A DNA stretch of 64,000 nucleotides from positions 1,860,001 to 1,924,000 of the forward strand of contig NEEC01000020.1 in the NCBI GenBank assembly GCA_002189035.1, given 5' to 3'. This DNA comes from Utricularia gibba. Lineage: Eukaryota > Streptophyta > Magnoliopsida > Lamiales > Lentibulariaceae. The number at the start of each line of letters is the position of its first letter. Position 1 is the stretch's first letter. A model generated the notes under the pieces. The model searched no databases. It saw only the letters and a program-made list of their open reading frames with translations, and was not told the origin of the DNA. Both the position numbers and the translations under genes were made by a program. Of the stretch, positions 48,200 to 59,353 are shown in pieces.

Positions 48200-48688
48200 G
48201 CCAACACGAGCTATTTTTAGAAATAGACCAATTCCACTTCCTTTATTCAAGGTCTCGTCTAGTCAAATTATCATTAGTACGGCTCACTGGAATAGACTCG
48301 GTACCTTTGATGTCCATATAAAGGATACAAGGAGCATAAATATTCTCTTTAATCTTACGGATTGAGTATCTTGGATAAAAATCAAAGGAATAATTTTTCC
48401 AGGAAATCCAGGGAAAATATACAATAAAGAGACCGGAATCCTAATGAGCCTCAAAAATTGAAATCATAACAATAAAGAGACCGGAATCTCGTAAACAGAC
48501 AATGATCCCTGTGGTGGGAAAAAAAAATCTTTTAAAACAGAATAAAGAATACCAAATTTCTACAAAATAATTGAAGATACCGATAAGAATCTTACTGATC
48601 TAAAAAATGATAAAACCCAGTAAAAATAACTTAATTTTTGAGACTCCGTTATAAATTCTATCCATATATGTTCTGATCGACAAATTAT
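48200..48688 (-). pseudogene. ycf4: Chloroplast ycf4 pseudogene
   Basis: The start codon is changed (ATA). The text [21 protein letters not shown] matches Ycf4 [21 protein letters not shown] over its first 20 residues. Later blocks are QGIIVCLRDSGLFI (cf. QGIVMSFYGIAGLFI), GFPGK, SIRKIKENIYAPCILYMDIK (cf. SIRIEVKEGIYARRVLYMDI), SIPVSRTNDNLTRRDLE and KEVELVYF. Frames shift between blocks. In the plastid Ycf4 helps assemble photosystem I. Confidence 0.9.
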
Positions 48689-49055
48689 AGTTGATCCGAT
48701 TGCATTTTATTGAAATTCAAGATGATAATAATTTTTACTTTGTTCTGGTTCCTACATGAAATCTCATCAACTAGAAATAATTTAATGTGAACCTCTGGTA
48801 ATAAATCATCAAATTGCTTATATCTAAAATAATATCATACTCTCTATTTTTGCCACCATTTTTCAACCACACTCAGTGGCTCTTATCTTGATCCAGCTGA
48901 TTCAAGCTAGTTAAAATTCATTTACCAAAGGATCATTTTTTGCGGATCTAAGAACTTTTTTTTTTATGTTCCACGAGAATTAAGGGTAAATCATATGTAC
49001 TGAAATAAAAATCAATATATGTGTCTGGCTACAAGTCTAAGTTTCAAGAACACGA
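48689..49055. other. Plastid psaI-ycf4 spacer remnant
   Basis: This AT-rich stretch lies between the two plastid-derived genes, and its length (about 370 bases) fits the usual plastid spacer. No gene is seen in it. Confidence 0.5.
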
Positions 49056-49181
49056 TTATAACTTCCCTGCTGTAAATAATTTTGTTTTTTTTTTATCATA
49101 AAGACATAAAAAAGCCATTGCAATGGCGGAAAATACTACAAAAAGAGACACGAAAATAGGTGGAAGGTTGAAAGTTGTCAT
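49056..49181 (-). CDS. psaI: psaI-like open frame in chloroplast-derived DNA
   Basis: An uninterrupted 41-codon frame starts MTTFNLPPIFVSLFVVFSAI, continues AMAFLCLY and ends KLFTAGKL. It matches PsaI (photosystem I subunit VIII, a one-helix thylakoid protein of 36-37 residues; usual start MTTFNxLPSIFVPLVGLVF, then PAIAMASLFLHV). The membrane helix is preserved, but one residue near the N-terminus is missing and the conserved Pro before AIAMA is Ser. The C-terminus is read through to a new stop a few codons on. Its neighbours (accD, ycf4, cemA) are clear pseudogenes, so this is most likely a short frame that has not yet acquired a stop. There is no transit peptide. Confidence 0.7.
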   Translation of the reverse strand: MTTFNLPPIFVSLFVVFSAIAMAFLCLYDKKKTKLFTAGKL

Positions 49182-51289
49182 AAAATCAGTATCTCGATTG
49201 GCTATTTGTACCAATTATTTTTATAATTATACTAATTATTACTAATTAGTATTAATATTATTACATATTAGATATTTAAGTATCTCTAAATTTCTGTATC
49301 CATATATAGTTGAAATAAATTTATAGCATAAATAGGATGAAAATCGAACTTCAAAAATGGGTTTACTCATCTTTCTACATGAAAGATATACATTATGATA
49401 AACTTGTCTTTTTCTTGATTTATTTATACTATGTTCTTGTGATCTTGTCTTCTAAATTAATATGGAAAGAGTTAATTTCAACTTTGGATTCCTTCGACAA
49501 TGCAATCCTAGGCGACACAAAAAAAATTCATTAATTACCAAGTACTATTAGGTCAAATAAGCTCTTCTGAAAACATTTAAACAACATTTGAAAATCATTA
49601 AAATCAATTCTATTTTGATAGTAATGATCATGTCTTTCAAATATATTAAGTTCTATTTTACAAAAATTATTTTTTCAAAATCAATTTAATTCTATAATAA
49701 ATATTTAAATAAAAGTAACAATGTGATGGTGATTCAGTACGTGAACATAAACTGATGAAGTAATACTGATTTTAAACAATGTTATTGGAATTTTCTTTTC
49801 AAACAAAGAGTCAAAAAGACCGAAAACAAAATAAAAATTTGATTTTAAAAACAATAAGAAAATTGGCTTTGGATCTAGGATACATATTGCTTAAAACTCA
49901 ACCAAACTTATGTGTATAAACCTTGAATACTGATCTACTCGCACAAGTTCTTGGAGTGTTATTCTAAAATAGTGCTACTCAGTGACCGTTATAGCACTGT
50001 CCCTCGTTTAGTGAAATTATAGAATCAACCATGCCACCAAAACCATTTCACCTCTTGTGATAACTCGTGTTGTCCCCACACCCAAATCTAACCCCTACAC
50101 CTCACATTTACAGACAGATTAGACAGAATGTGTTTTACCAATGATTTTTGATTGAGCCCTTCTTCTTAGGTGCTTGAGGCCAACTTTTGATTTTTTCATA
50201 CTCGCTTTGAGTTATGTGATACTAAAGAACACGTTGGTAAAGAAAACGTTAGGAAAAACAGAATTAAACCTCAATTTAAATGTCAAAAAACATAGTAAAA
50301 CAGTCGCACGCGTATAACTTGCACAAGCAAGACTTCACCACAGATCCTTAGCCGCAAACACCTACATACAAAGATCTGTGATGGTTGAGAGATAGGTATT
50401 TTTATAGGAGAGCAGATCTAAATCTTCGTATTGAGTTTGTTTGATGGATTTAAATAAGATCTTTTATCCAAATATTTTATCTAAATCCTCTAAGATCATC
50501 TTTAAATCTTTATCTTATCTAAGAATTTTAGACCAAATATTCATCGTTTGACCGAGTCTTGAACTGAGATTCATTACGTATCAAGTCCATAATTTGATGG
50601 GTCTTGATTTTTCCTCAAATTGATCCAAAAGTGACTTAAAAATCCACAAAATATGTTTTATCTTAAAAAAAATTAAAGTAGTGTAAAAGATGAAAAATCA
50701 ATTGAGAATAATAAAAAAGTAAAATCTAAGGTAAATAAAAACAATACTCAAGATTAATGGAATAACATATTTTGAAACGACACAAAATTACTTATCACAA
50801 TATAAATTATAATTAAAAAATTATATAATAATTTATAATACAATGATATATACAAATATTTTGAATTATGAATTTGGAAAATATAATAATTAATAAGTAC
50901 AAATAAATATGTTATTTACTTATTACAATTAATTCTTCTTTGAAATATTAATTTATTCAATAATAATAATTTTTAAAAAAACATTTTTAAACATATATCA
51001 ATTCTCATTTTACAATAATTTTCAATTCTGCCAATATTTTCAAAGGTAGCTTTAGAAACTCGTAAATCTTGATGTATTGTTTTATTCAATGTTTAATCAA
51101 TTACTAACTGCAAATGCAATGTAAGAATTAGGCTTGGTAATAAGATCATCTTTACCAATTTTCAAAAATGTTGATATGGTATTTCCGAAAATTGAGTTAT
51201 TGAATTTTCTTTATTAATTTTTTTAAAGTTTTTATTCATTTTCGGAAATCATAATATTAAAATAATTTAAATTTATCCTATTTTTAAAG
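49182..51289. other. Insertion between accD and psaI copies
   Basis: In plastid genomes accD and psaI are typically some hundreds of bases apart; here about 2.1 kb separate them. Part of this (50,505-50,800) matches the dispersed repeat at 530-850, so a mobile element has probably inserted. The open frame at 49,337-49,534 is not recognised. Element ends were not found. Confidence 0.5.
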
Positions 51290-52160
51290 CGTTTTCGAAA
51301 GCAAACTATCTTTTCTCATTTCAGTTTTATGAAGAAAGTAAAATCATATTTAATGACTTCTGAAAATCTTTATACTATTTCCAAAGATGGGCATATCAGC
51401 ATTTATATAAATGGGTAAAGATGCTTTAATGCTATCTCCCAGGATACCAAAACTCGCTGTTACCCACATGTAACAATAGATGCAAGGATTGTTACATAAA
51501 ATCACTTTTTATTTGACTAACATTCATGTAAGGAGGACAATGTTTAAGCAATTTGCATCAAGCTTAAACTTCCTTCTTGCATACATTGGAACCCTCGAGG
51601 TGCAAAATATAATAAGAAGTACAAATTGATTGGAAACGTATTCAATCATGCGGATTATTTTTTCTCCGGCTACGGATCCCATACTACCCCCAAAATTGAA
51701 AATCCATACTCCCAATCGATATTAGAATACCATTTAATTGGCTGATGCATGTTCGAACAAATCTCTATCAAATATGTATTTATTTGATAAGAATCCATAT
51801 AATTTTTATAGGGATACTTTTTCTGTAAAAAATTTAAAACCAATGGGATCCCGTGAGACCATGTATTCATCCATAGGATTCTCAAGTGCTGGGGTCAATA
51901 AAAAATTTGATTCTTTCTGAATTGTTCATTATCAAACGATACCTTGATAGTTCACAAATATTCATTATTAAGTACAAAATTTTTTGTAATTTAATCCATA
52001 ATAATTTCCGCATTAAATCCACAGTTACATGTATTTTTGACTTGTATTGAGATGATTAGATGTTTCTGTTAGAATTGAATCACTGATGTTTGATCGTGTT
52101 GGTATACGAGATCCTCCCTACCCTCGACAACCCATCATTTCTTTCAGTTTCGTTTGAAGT
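51290..52160 (-). pseudogene. accD: Chloroplast accD pseudogene
   Basis: Minus-strand frames follow plastid AccD. The order is DSILTETSNHLNTSQKYM, a decayed zinc-finger region with YYGLNYKKF and MNICEL, then [86 protein letters not shown] (cf. YAANQxLPLIIVCASGGARM), [11 protein letters not shown] and VTASFGILGDSI. Frameshifts and stops are frequent; the C-terminal third is lost or unrecognisable. In the plastid this is the beta-carboxyltransferase subunit of acetyl-CoA carboxylase, needed for fatty acid synthesis. Confidence 0.9.
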
Positions 52161-52672
52161 AGTGGGTTCTTTTTTAAGCATTTATGAATATTTAAAAATG
52201 TAGTAACTATGCTGCGGGATTATGAAAAAGAAGAAATCCGTTCTTCAACCTGGGGTTTTTGTTGTATTTTCAATTTTTCAAGTTGAACAATTTTCCAGTT
52301 CTTATGAAATCGATGATCTGTGAAACGTCTACACATGTTTGTTTTCAGCATTGGGTATCAGAGCAGGTTAACATCCGAGCGAATTTTAACAATGAAAAAT
52401 TTGTATTCAATCATGAAAAGTGTCAAAGAACAGTGATTACATTTATAAATAAGAATAAGTAAGGTGGTTATACATACACAAATCATGGTGGATTTTGTAA
52501 ACCATCCTTGACTTTGCGTTTCAATAGATATGATGATATCTTTTTCATATCTTCAAAGGATATAATAGGCATGTGTATTAACTAGGCCTTGGTATGAGTA
52601 AAATAATTTTAGATTATTGATAACACACGAATTTTCCTATTATTAGAATAAGAAAATTATGCTTTTGAATCA
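52161..52672. other. Spacer with a tRNA-Met-type primer-site motif
   Basis: TGGGTATCAGAGCAGG at 52,352-52,367 closely resembles the TGGTATCAGAGC primer site that follows many plant LTRs, and it is preceded by CAGCA, a plausible LTR end. No LTR partner or coding domain was found. The 67-residue frame at 52,259-52,462 crosses it and is judged non-coding. Confidence 0.4.
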
Positions 52673-54019
52673 TGTTTTAAGTATCTATCTTATAGTTTTT
52701 AGTATTTTTACCAAATTTAGGACATAATGTGATTTTATGTGTTAATAGGCTAAATACTTTGATTTAGCCCATCTCATGTTATAAACATTTTTTCTAATCC
52801 AGCAGCAAAGTTCTAAAATCAGGGAGGAAACATGAATTTCGTGCATGTAGAGATTTGGAAGAATGAGCAGCATTAAAAGAGGAGACATAATGCACTGTTC
52901 AGCCGTCCACAGTCTGCAAGTTCAGGTCAGGAACAGTACAGATGTCAGGAACTGTAGACTGATTTTGAAAAATGGAAAAAAGATGTGAAGATATTTTTAG
53001 AAGGGGAGAAGGAAGAGAACGGGGACAGACTTGAGGAGGGGGTTTCTCCCCCAACCCCAACAGGACGAGTACTGAACCAAGGGAGGAGAAGAAGATCTTC
53101 ATCCTCAAGAACAGCATAAGAGCCCAGACAAGCGCTACTGTTCCAGCTAGGGAACAGTAGCAGACGGAAACTAGAACTCTTAATGCTTTATTTTCGTTTG
53201 TTGATATTTTTCAGTTTCTGCAATTAGCTCTTTCACGATGTTCTTGACATTTTCGTTGTTTTATACTAATGTTATCATGTTTTACCTTCAAAACATAAGT
53301 AACTAAATTCTAGAAGTGCCTTAAGGTGAAACATGGTGGTGTGGGTCTAGGAATCTTAATAAAATTTACCAATCTTTCTTAGCTCTTGTTTCTATCAAAC
53401 CATAGATAGACTTAAGGATGGGAACAAATAGCTTCACAACTTAGATGCTTGATTTAGAGGTAGACCAACAAATGAAGACGTGAGCAGTAGGTATTAGTTC
53501 AAAGTGGAACCAATAGAACCAGATAGATCTAGTTTTATATGCTTTGCATACAGGTATACCTAATTGAAATGTTGGTAATGATATGGGGGACTAGCTTATC
53601 CGAAAACATAGTGAATGACCTGGGTAGACTTAGGTTATTTGAAGTTATGAGTGTGGGAACATGGTAGATTAAGTTAGGGATTTTGATACTACACCACCTG
53701 CAGACCCTTAAGGCACCTTTGTATTATTTTGAGTCAGAACCGGTACTTATTACCTTAACGTTAAAACCTGATATTGTTTACTTATCTTGTTTACCGAACT
53801 TGTTGACCACTGTTGGTCCGAGCTTAGACTAAGACTTCTTGTTATCCCGAATTATGCATTTACTAAAACACTTAACAAGCACAAGTTCTTCGTGATCGAT
53901 CCCGATATCCACTATACAAATTTTCTAAATTTGTATTTTGTGTAGATTAGGGATTATAAATTTACTTGATAACGAAATTTCTATTTTTGCAATGACATTA
54001 GGAAAATTTCCGTTTATCA
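52673..54019 (+). mobile_element. Gypsy LTR, copy B
   Basis: This full-length LTR (1,347 bp) starts TGTTTTAAGTATCTATC and ends CCGTTTATCA. It aligns throughout with LTR A. It has the same hairpin position (GGCTAAAT / ATTTAGCC, 52,748-52,769). The flanks do not show a matching 5-bp duplication, and no primer site follows, so it is a solo or rearranged LTR. Confidence 0.8.
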
Positions 54020-55238
54020 ATTATCAAATAACATTTATACTCCATGTTGAGAACACATCAGTCTCCTTATTACTCCTTTCTTTATTTCTTACTTCAACTT
54101 TATTTCTCCACTGATTGTTTTCTTCAACACTGTCATGGAGAAATCACGTTCTGGCCCTCTTATATTTAATGGGCAGAATTATTTATGCTCATAACCTCTA
54201 TTTAATGGGCATAAGCAAAACCTGAAACAAAACAATTTTGTTTTAGTTTAATACCAAAGTGGACTTAAGGTTGTGCTGAACATGGGTGGACCGGCCCATT
54301 TGGGCTGAAGTGTTATTTAACCATTTTCATGAGAAGTTTTGCGAGATGCTAAAAAAGAGAAAAAGAAAAAGACAAAGCACACACGATACGTGAGAAGGGG
54401 TATCCTCAAGGGAGAGCATCCAACGATGTGGTGGGGAAGTTTGAAGATCTGTCCATCTACGAAAGCTTGCTGGTGAGACAACATTAGAACTGGAAACCTT
54501 AAGGAGGATTGCATAAGAAGTCCTTGAAAGAGAAGTAGGAAAAATTAATCTTCAAAGAGGAAACATTAACATAGTGGTCCCGAAAGAGGAAAGAGGAGCG
54601 TTGTGGAAACAAGAGGAAAATTGGGACGTTGATGAAAAGGATGCTTTTGTACCTGATCTGGCTAGAGAAGAAGAATAAGAAGAAACCAGACATTTGTTGG
54701 TTTCTTTATTTTATTTACTTCAGCAACTTGACCATATCTTGCACATGCTTTTTTTTTTTTTTTTGTTTAAGTTGAATGTTGTATGTTTTGTTGTTGCACA
54801 TTTTACTCCTTTTGGAAAAAAAAAGCATTTATTTCAGGATGTGCTTAGATTGACATGTTTTTTTCAAATTATTGAATGACTTTAATGACTGCAATTGGTT
54901 TTAACATTATTTGATATTTTTGGATTAGCATATACATTTAGTCAAAGCCCTAGTTTATTTCGTATTTTTACTGCATTCATAGTTAGTATGTGAATTAGTC
55001 TATTTACACACTGTTTCATTGCTTGGGCACTTAAGAACATCTTGTCTATATCTTTACTTAGTTTAGGACACACATATAGCTTAGAACTAAAAATACATTG
55101 CTTTTGTGGATCGATTTGTAGTTGTTATTATTATACTTATTTTCGTAAAATATTTATATATTGCGTGCTTGGTATATAAATATTTTAATAAAGAAAGATT
55201 TTATCACTTGTATCAATCCGAAAATTTTTCTTTCATCA
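54020..55238 (+). mobile_element. Probable third-family LTR and flank
   Basis: The sequence ends TTTCTTTCATCA immediately before a tRNA-Asp-type primer site, so at least its 3' part is an LTR. The start was not located. Minus-strand frames (54,317-54,693) and a plus-strand frame (54,694-54,879) are low-complexity and judged non-coding. Confidence 0.45.
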
Positions 55239-55240
55239 AA

Positions 55241-55259
55241 TGGTGCCATTGTCGGGGCC
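55241..55259 (+). promoter_or_regulatory. Primer binding site (tRNA-Asp type)
   Basis: TGGTGCCATTGTCGGGGCC differs at only a few positions from the plant Gypsy primer site TGGCGCCGTTGCCGGGGA and is better preserved than the one at 4,472. Confidence 0.7.
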
Positions 55260-55479
55260 ATGTGATTTTTAGTTTTCGTAGTTAATGTGTTTGTGTTCTT
55301 TTAGACAACAAAAGTAATTTGCACTACACAAATTTGAAAGAAGTATGAGTGGAGCCAAAATAGAGTGATTCATTAGTATACCATCCAAGCTAGACAAGAC
55401 TCATCTGAAGCTCGTGGATAGAAATGAACAAACACATGTACATGATCAAAGGAATACATGTAATACCTTGAGGAATAAG

Positions 55480-56017
55480 AAGGTATGCATTATTATTGCT
55501 TATTATACTATATTAACTTGATAATCAAACTATTTCCTTATCAAATCAGGGTAGACCAACCTAACTATCCATGAGGAGTAAGTGGTTATATGCATTATAA
55601 ACAACCTAACTATAGGTAAACCAAAAGTTAGGAAAATCGAGGATTTGGGTAGACTTGAATTCTTGTATTGTTAGAAAAATGATTATCAAATTGGGTAGTT
55701 AACTGTGGTAATAATCGTGTCACTCCTAGAAATCTCAAAGCATTGCATTACCTTATTATAGTTAATTTTTGAATTTTCCTATTATCTCTTTACTACATTT
55801 TATCGTAAACTTGTCTTACTCTTAACGTAAACTTAATCTTTTATCCGTAACACAAACTGAATGCATTGGTTTCACATAGCAAGCACCTAGCTTCTTGTAT
55901 TCGACCTTAGTCTACTATGCTCATATTTTTCGTATGATTGGATGTGAATTAAGTTTGTAAATTTATTTGATAAGAGATATTTACAATTTTAACGACATAT
56001 AAATTTTTCGTTTATCA
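55480..56017 (+). mobile_element. Partial Gypsy LTR, family 2
   Basis: This aligns with the 3' half of the solo LTR at 45,396-46,559. It shares GGGTAGACC, AGGTAAACCAAAAGTTAGG, TTTCACATAGCAAGCACCT, TATTCGACC and the end TTTTTCGTTTATCA. The 5' half is absent. Confidence 0.7.
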
Positions 56018-56041
56018 GAGCAGTCCTGGAATCCACTAGGT

Positions 56042-56420
56042 ATGTTGATTACCAATCTCTACATCAAACTGAAATTGAGGTTAGGGATAGGTTTCATCAT
56101 AGACATCTTTTGTGTGTCTTTGAAATCAACTTGCCTACGTGTGGTGAGTTATGCTATAAGTTCTATGCTACATCTAATTATTACATTTCTGCCAAAGTGG
56201 ACAAACCTAAGATTATTTGTTTTCGGTTATTAGGGGTTGAGAATAAATTGTCGTTAGTTGAATGGAATAAATTGTTAGATGTCATCACCCTTACGGGAAC
56301 TTAATTCCTTGAATTTCAAACTTCTTATTTCGATTTTTCATCAGAAAACGAGTGTGATCCCAGTGAAGTGCAAGAGATTTTGAATATTAGAGCTTTGCTT
56401 GCTGATGCGAAGTAGAGTGG
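56042..56420 (+). pseudogene. Athila-like ORF remnant
   Basis: A frame (best at 56,110-56,304) contains VFEINLPTCGELCYKFYATS and IICFRLLGVENKLSLVEWNK. The pattern PTyxELxxEF then IxFRLLGVExxLSLxEf is that of the ORF upstream of gag in Athila-type Gypsy elements. It overlaps a second frame, showing a frameshift. It directly follows an LTR fragment in the same orientation. Confidence 0.55.
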
Positions 56421-57410
56421 GTAGGAAAAGGACAATCTCCTTGCATTGTTGACATTTAATTACCTACATTGCTATTCAATTATGTGGAGATTCCATGTTA
56501 ACTGACATGAACGTTAATTATGAAGATCACGGTCTCCCAATAGGTATCACATTTTTTCAAAAGCATTGGAATGAAGTAGAGGAAGAGAGGATACTACATG
56601 TTTGTGATTTCCCAATAGAAGAAAGGTGCGTACAAAGAGATTGTGCATGTGCCAATAGCAAAAGAAGTACTAGCTGTATAAATCACCTGTAACTAGAAAG
56701 GATCAATGAACAACATGTGAATTACTATTGCGATGAAAAAACTAAATAAAATGTTCAAATGCGAAAAGAAAATGATATAGAAACAGTGTTTGCTTGAAAT
56801 CACTTTTAGTTCTTCGCACTGAAAGAAAATGATATAGAAAATCGCTTGAAAATCATCTCCACCCCGCCTTGGGTATGCATTGAAAATATTTTTCTTTTTC
56901 TCAGTGTTCTTGACATTTGTAGGTACTCCCCTCCCCCTTCCATTTTTCAACTTTTTGACTATTGTCATTTATGTTTCCTTCCATATCCTTTTTTTCCACT
57001 GTTATTACATTTTTCAAAGATAATCTCTCTCTTTTTTCTTTGTTGCATGCCGCAATTTTATATGCAGAATTTGGAGATGCTTTGATGGAAAAAACTTGCG
57101 ACAAAACTCTTTAAATAGGATGTTAGAATCAAATATTGGCTAAATCGATGATTTAATCTATTTTAATAATAATAATATAAATTAAAAAATATCGAAAATT
57201 ATATTTAAAACATCTACTTTTATTACTAAATACATTAATTTTATAGGTTAACTAAAAAAACATGTATTATCATCTTTTTAATCAAAAATACAATCTTTGT
57301 TTTCTTTATTTTCCTTGATTTTATGCTTGTCAATAGGTGACATGATTTGACATTCTCCGTTCACTATATTCTTTAAATACATTTTCTTTGTCGAAAAATC
57401 ATTTTCATTG
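56421..57410. other. No gene recognised
   Basis: Frames at 56,495-56,692 (+) and several pyrimidine- or purine-rich overlaps (56,693-57,104) show no domain. A weak form of the LTR hairpin (GGCTAAATC / GATTTAATC) occurs at 57,138-57,156. Confidence 0.4.
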
Positions 57411-58020
57411 TGATAAACGAAAAATTTACACATATCGTGAATATGCAAATATTCCTATTAAATAAAATTTATAAACCTAATACACATCAAAACATAATAT
57501 AATTATGAGGATAGTATTTAGGGTCGAACATGAAGAGCAGGTGTTTGTTATATGATTGTCAATGTATACAATTAGTGTCACTTTGATAGATTTAATCTTA
57601 ATTAGGACTAAGTCAAACATACAATAAAATATATTAAAGAAAAGAAACAAACTTTTGAACTCGATTGTACCTAAGATGAGATGGGGTGGTGTCTTGGGAC
57701 TCTTAGAGTTAACATGCAAATTGTTACAACTATTTCTCCTAAATCATAAGTCATTCACATAACAAGCAAAGGTCTAAGTCTACTCAAATCTTTGTTTTCC
57801 CTAAATTTTAGTTTACCTCTAATTAAAGTTATTCTAGTGAGCTTCACTACTTACTTCTCGTGGATCTATTCTGATTTGTATAGAAATAATGTGACACTTG
57901 ATTGTTTTGATTTAGTGAACAACAAGCTTATTAACCCCCTCTACCCCAAAGCATCATTAGGTGTTTTAGCTACTCATGATAAAAGAAAATAAAGTGTTTT
58001 TATAATATAATTGAAGTAAC
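57411..58020 (-). mobile_element. Partial Gypsy LTR, family 2 (reverse)
   Basis: The reverse complement ends CGTTTATCA at 57,411. It aligns with the 3' half of the solo LTR at 45,396-46,559, including CTGCTCTTCATGTTCGACCC and the ATGAGTAGCTAA region at about 57,970. It is truncated at its 5' side. Confidence 0.7.
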
Positions 58021-59353
58021 ATTTTGTTCTCAAAGTTAAATAACAACAAAGTAGCACATAACAGAAATAAAAATGGTAAATTGTTTATGCAATAAAGCTA
58101 GAATTGTTCTCAGCTAAGAATAATGTGCTCCTAGAACGGAAGAAATCTTCGAAGGTAACCTTGTTTTTCTCGATGGTCCTTCTTATTCTTTTAGGTGTTC
58201 TTGCTATGGGGAGATATTTTCTCATAAGTGTGTGTCCCCACTTCAATGGTCCTCTTCCCTCTTCTCTCTCCCATCATTTTTAAAAATAAAAGGGATCAAG
58301 TACCATACGTATGCATTTGTGAATTGTGATTTTTAGTGCTTTATATGATATTTTTCTACTCTTTTTATCTAATAACAAATTAAATAATATTAAATTAGCA
58401 AATTGAAAATAAAGGGGATCAAATATAGCATTATTATAAACAATGAAAACTAAATGTGCCATTCAAATAGTAGCGGACTAAATATATAATTTATTTAAAC
58501 CATGCAAATTAAAGTGAACGGTGGGAATGTATCATCCCATTTGATTTGAAGACTGATTTTTCGAAACAATGATTATTAAATATGTACTATATTTAAACAC
58601 TTCAGAATTCTTAAGGCAGTGTTTGTCACCTTAGATTTACACAGTAATGCAAAGTTTCTTTTATTGTTTGTTATGGTATGCACCACTTTTCTGTGGTGGG
58701 TCGTCTCATCCCAAAAAGTCCACTGAAGTAACCGCTTTGGCGTTATAAAGTCCCTGTTGCTGAATCAATGAAGAAGACGATAGGGGAACTCCAGGTTTCC
58801 TGAACCTGCTTCGATAGATCAGTGCACCCAAGAAAGAAGGGTGAATGGGGAAGAAGTTCTCTAAGGAAGTACTGATCGGTGAGCAGGAATTGTGAGACTT
58901 GGAGCACTGGCATTGATTCATTATTGTTGTAAACCTGTTCTTGGAACTATGAATGTTACTGTACTTCTGTAAACCATGATAGTGAAACGTCAGCCTCGTC
59001 TCGAGCACCTAAGGTTTTTCCCGAAATAGGTTTCCTCGCTAGAATTTCTTGTGTGTTGCCCATTTCATTTTCAGAGTTTTTCTCACAAGTTCGCCGATCG
59101 GCTTGGTGGTGTTCTTATAGATTGGTGTTACATTGTTAGTATCCTATCATTTTCATAGTGAAAAGTAAATTGAGCGAAACTCCCAGTAGCTAGATACAAC
59201 CACCGGAAGATTTTGAAGAGTAAGGGAAATTAATGTGTTCATTGATGTCTAAATGCAGGCAAATCATTCAGATTCTTGGAATCGGATGAACATGATGAAA
59301 GTCATAACAATGGGAGCGCAAATGAACAAAGATGCTGATAAAACTTGATTCAC
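58021..59353. other. Downstream flank of the decarboxylase gene
   Basis: No gene is recognised. The stretch 58,690-59,110 is distinctly GC-richer than its surroundings, with a 100-residue minus-strand frame (58,706-59,008) of no known family. It could be 3' untranslated sequence, a non-coding transcript or a gene fragment. Confidence 0.35.

Noticed and set aside
56693-57104. Four overlapping frames on both strands
   Set aside because: They are produced by a pyrimidine-rich tract with few stops; no domains or conserved composition.
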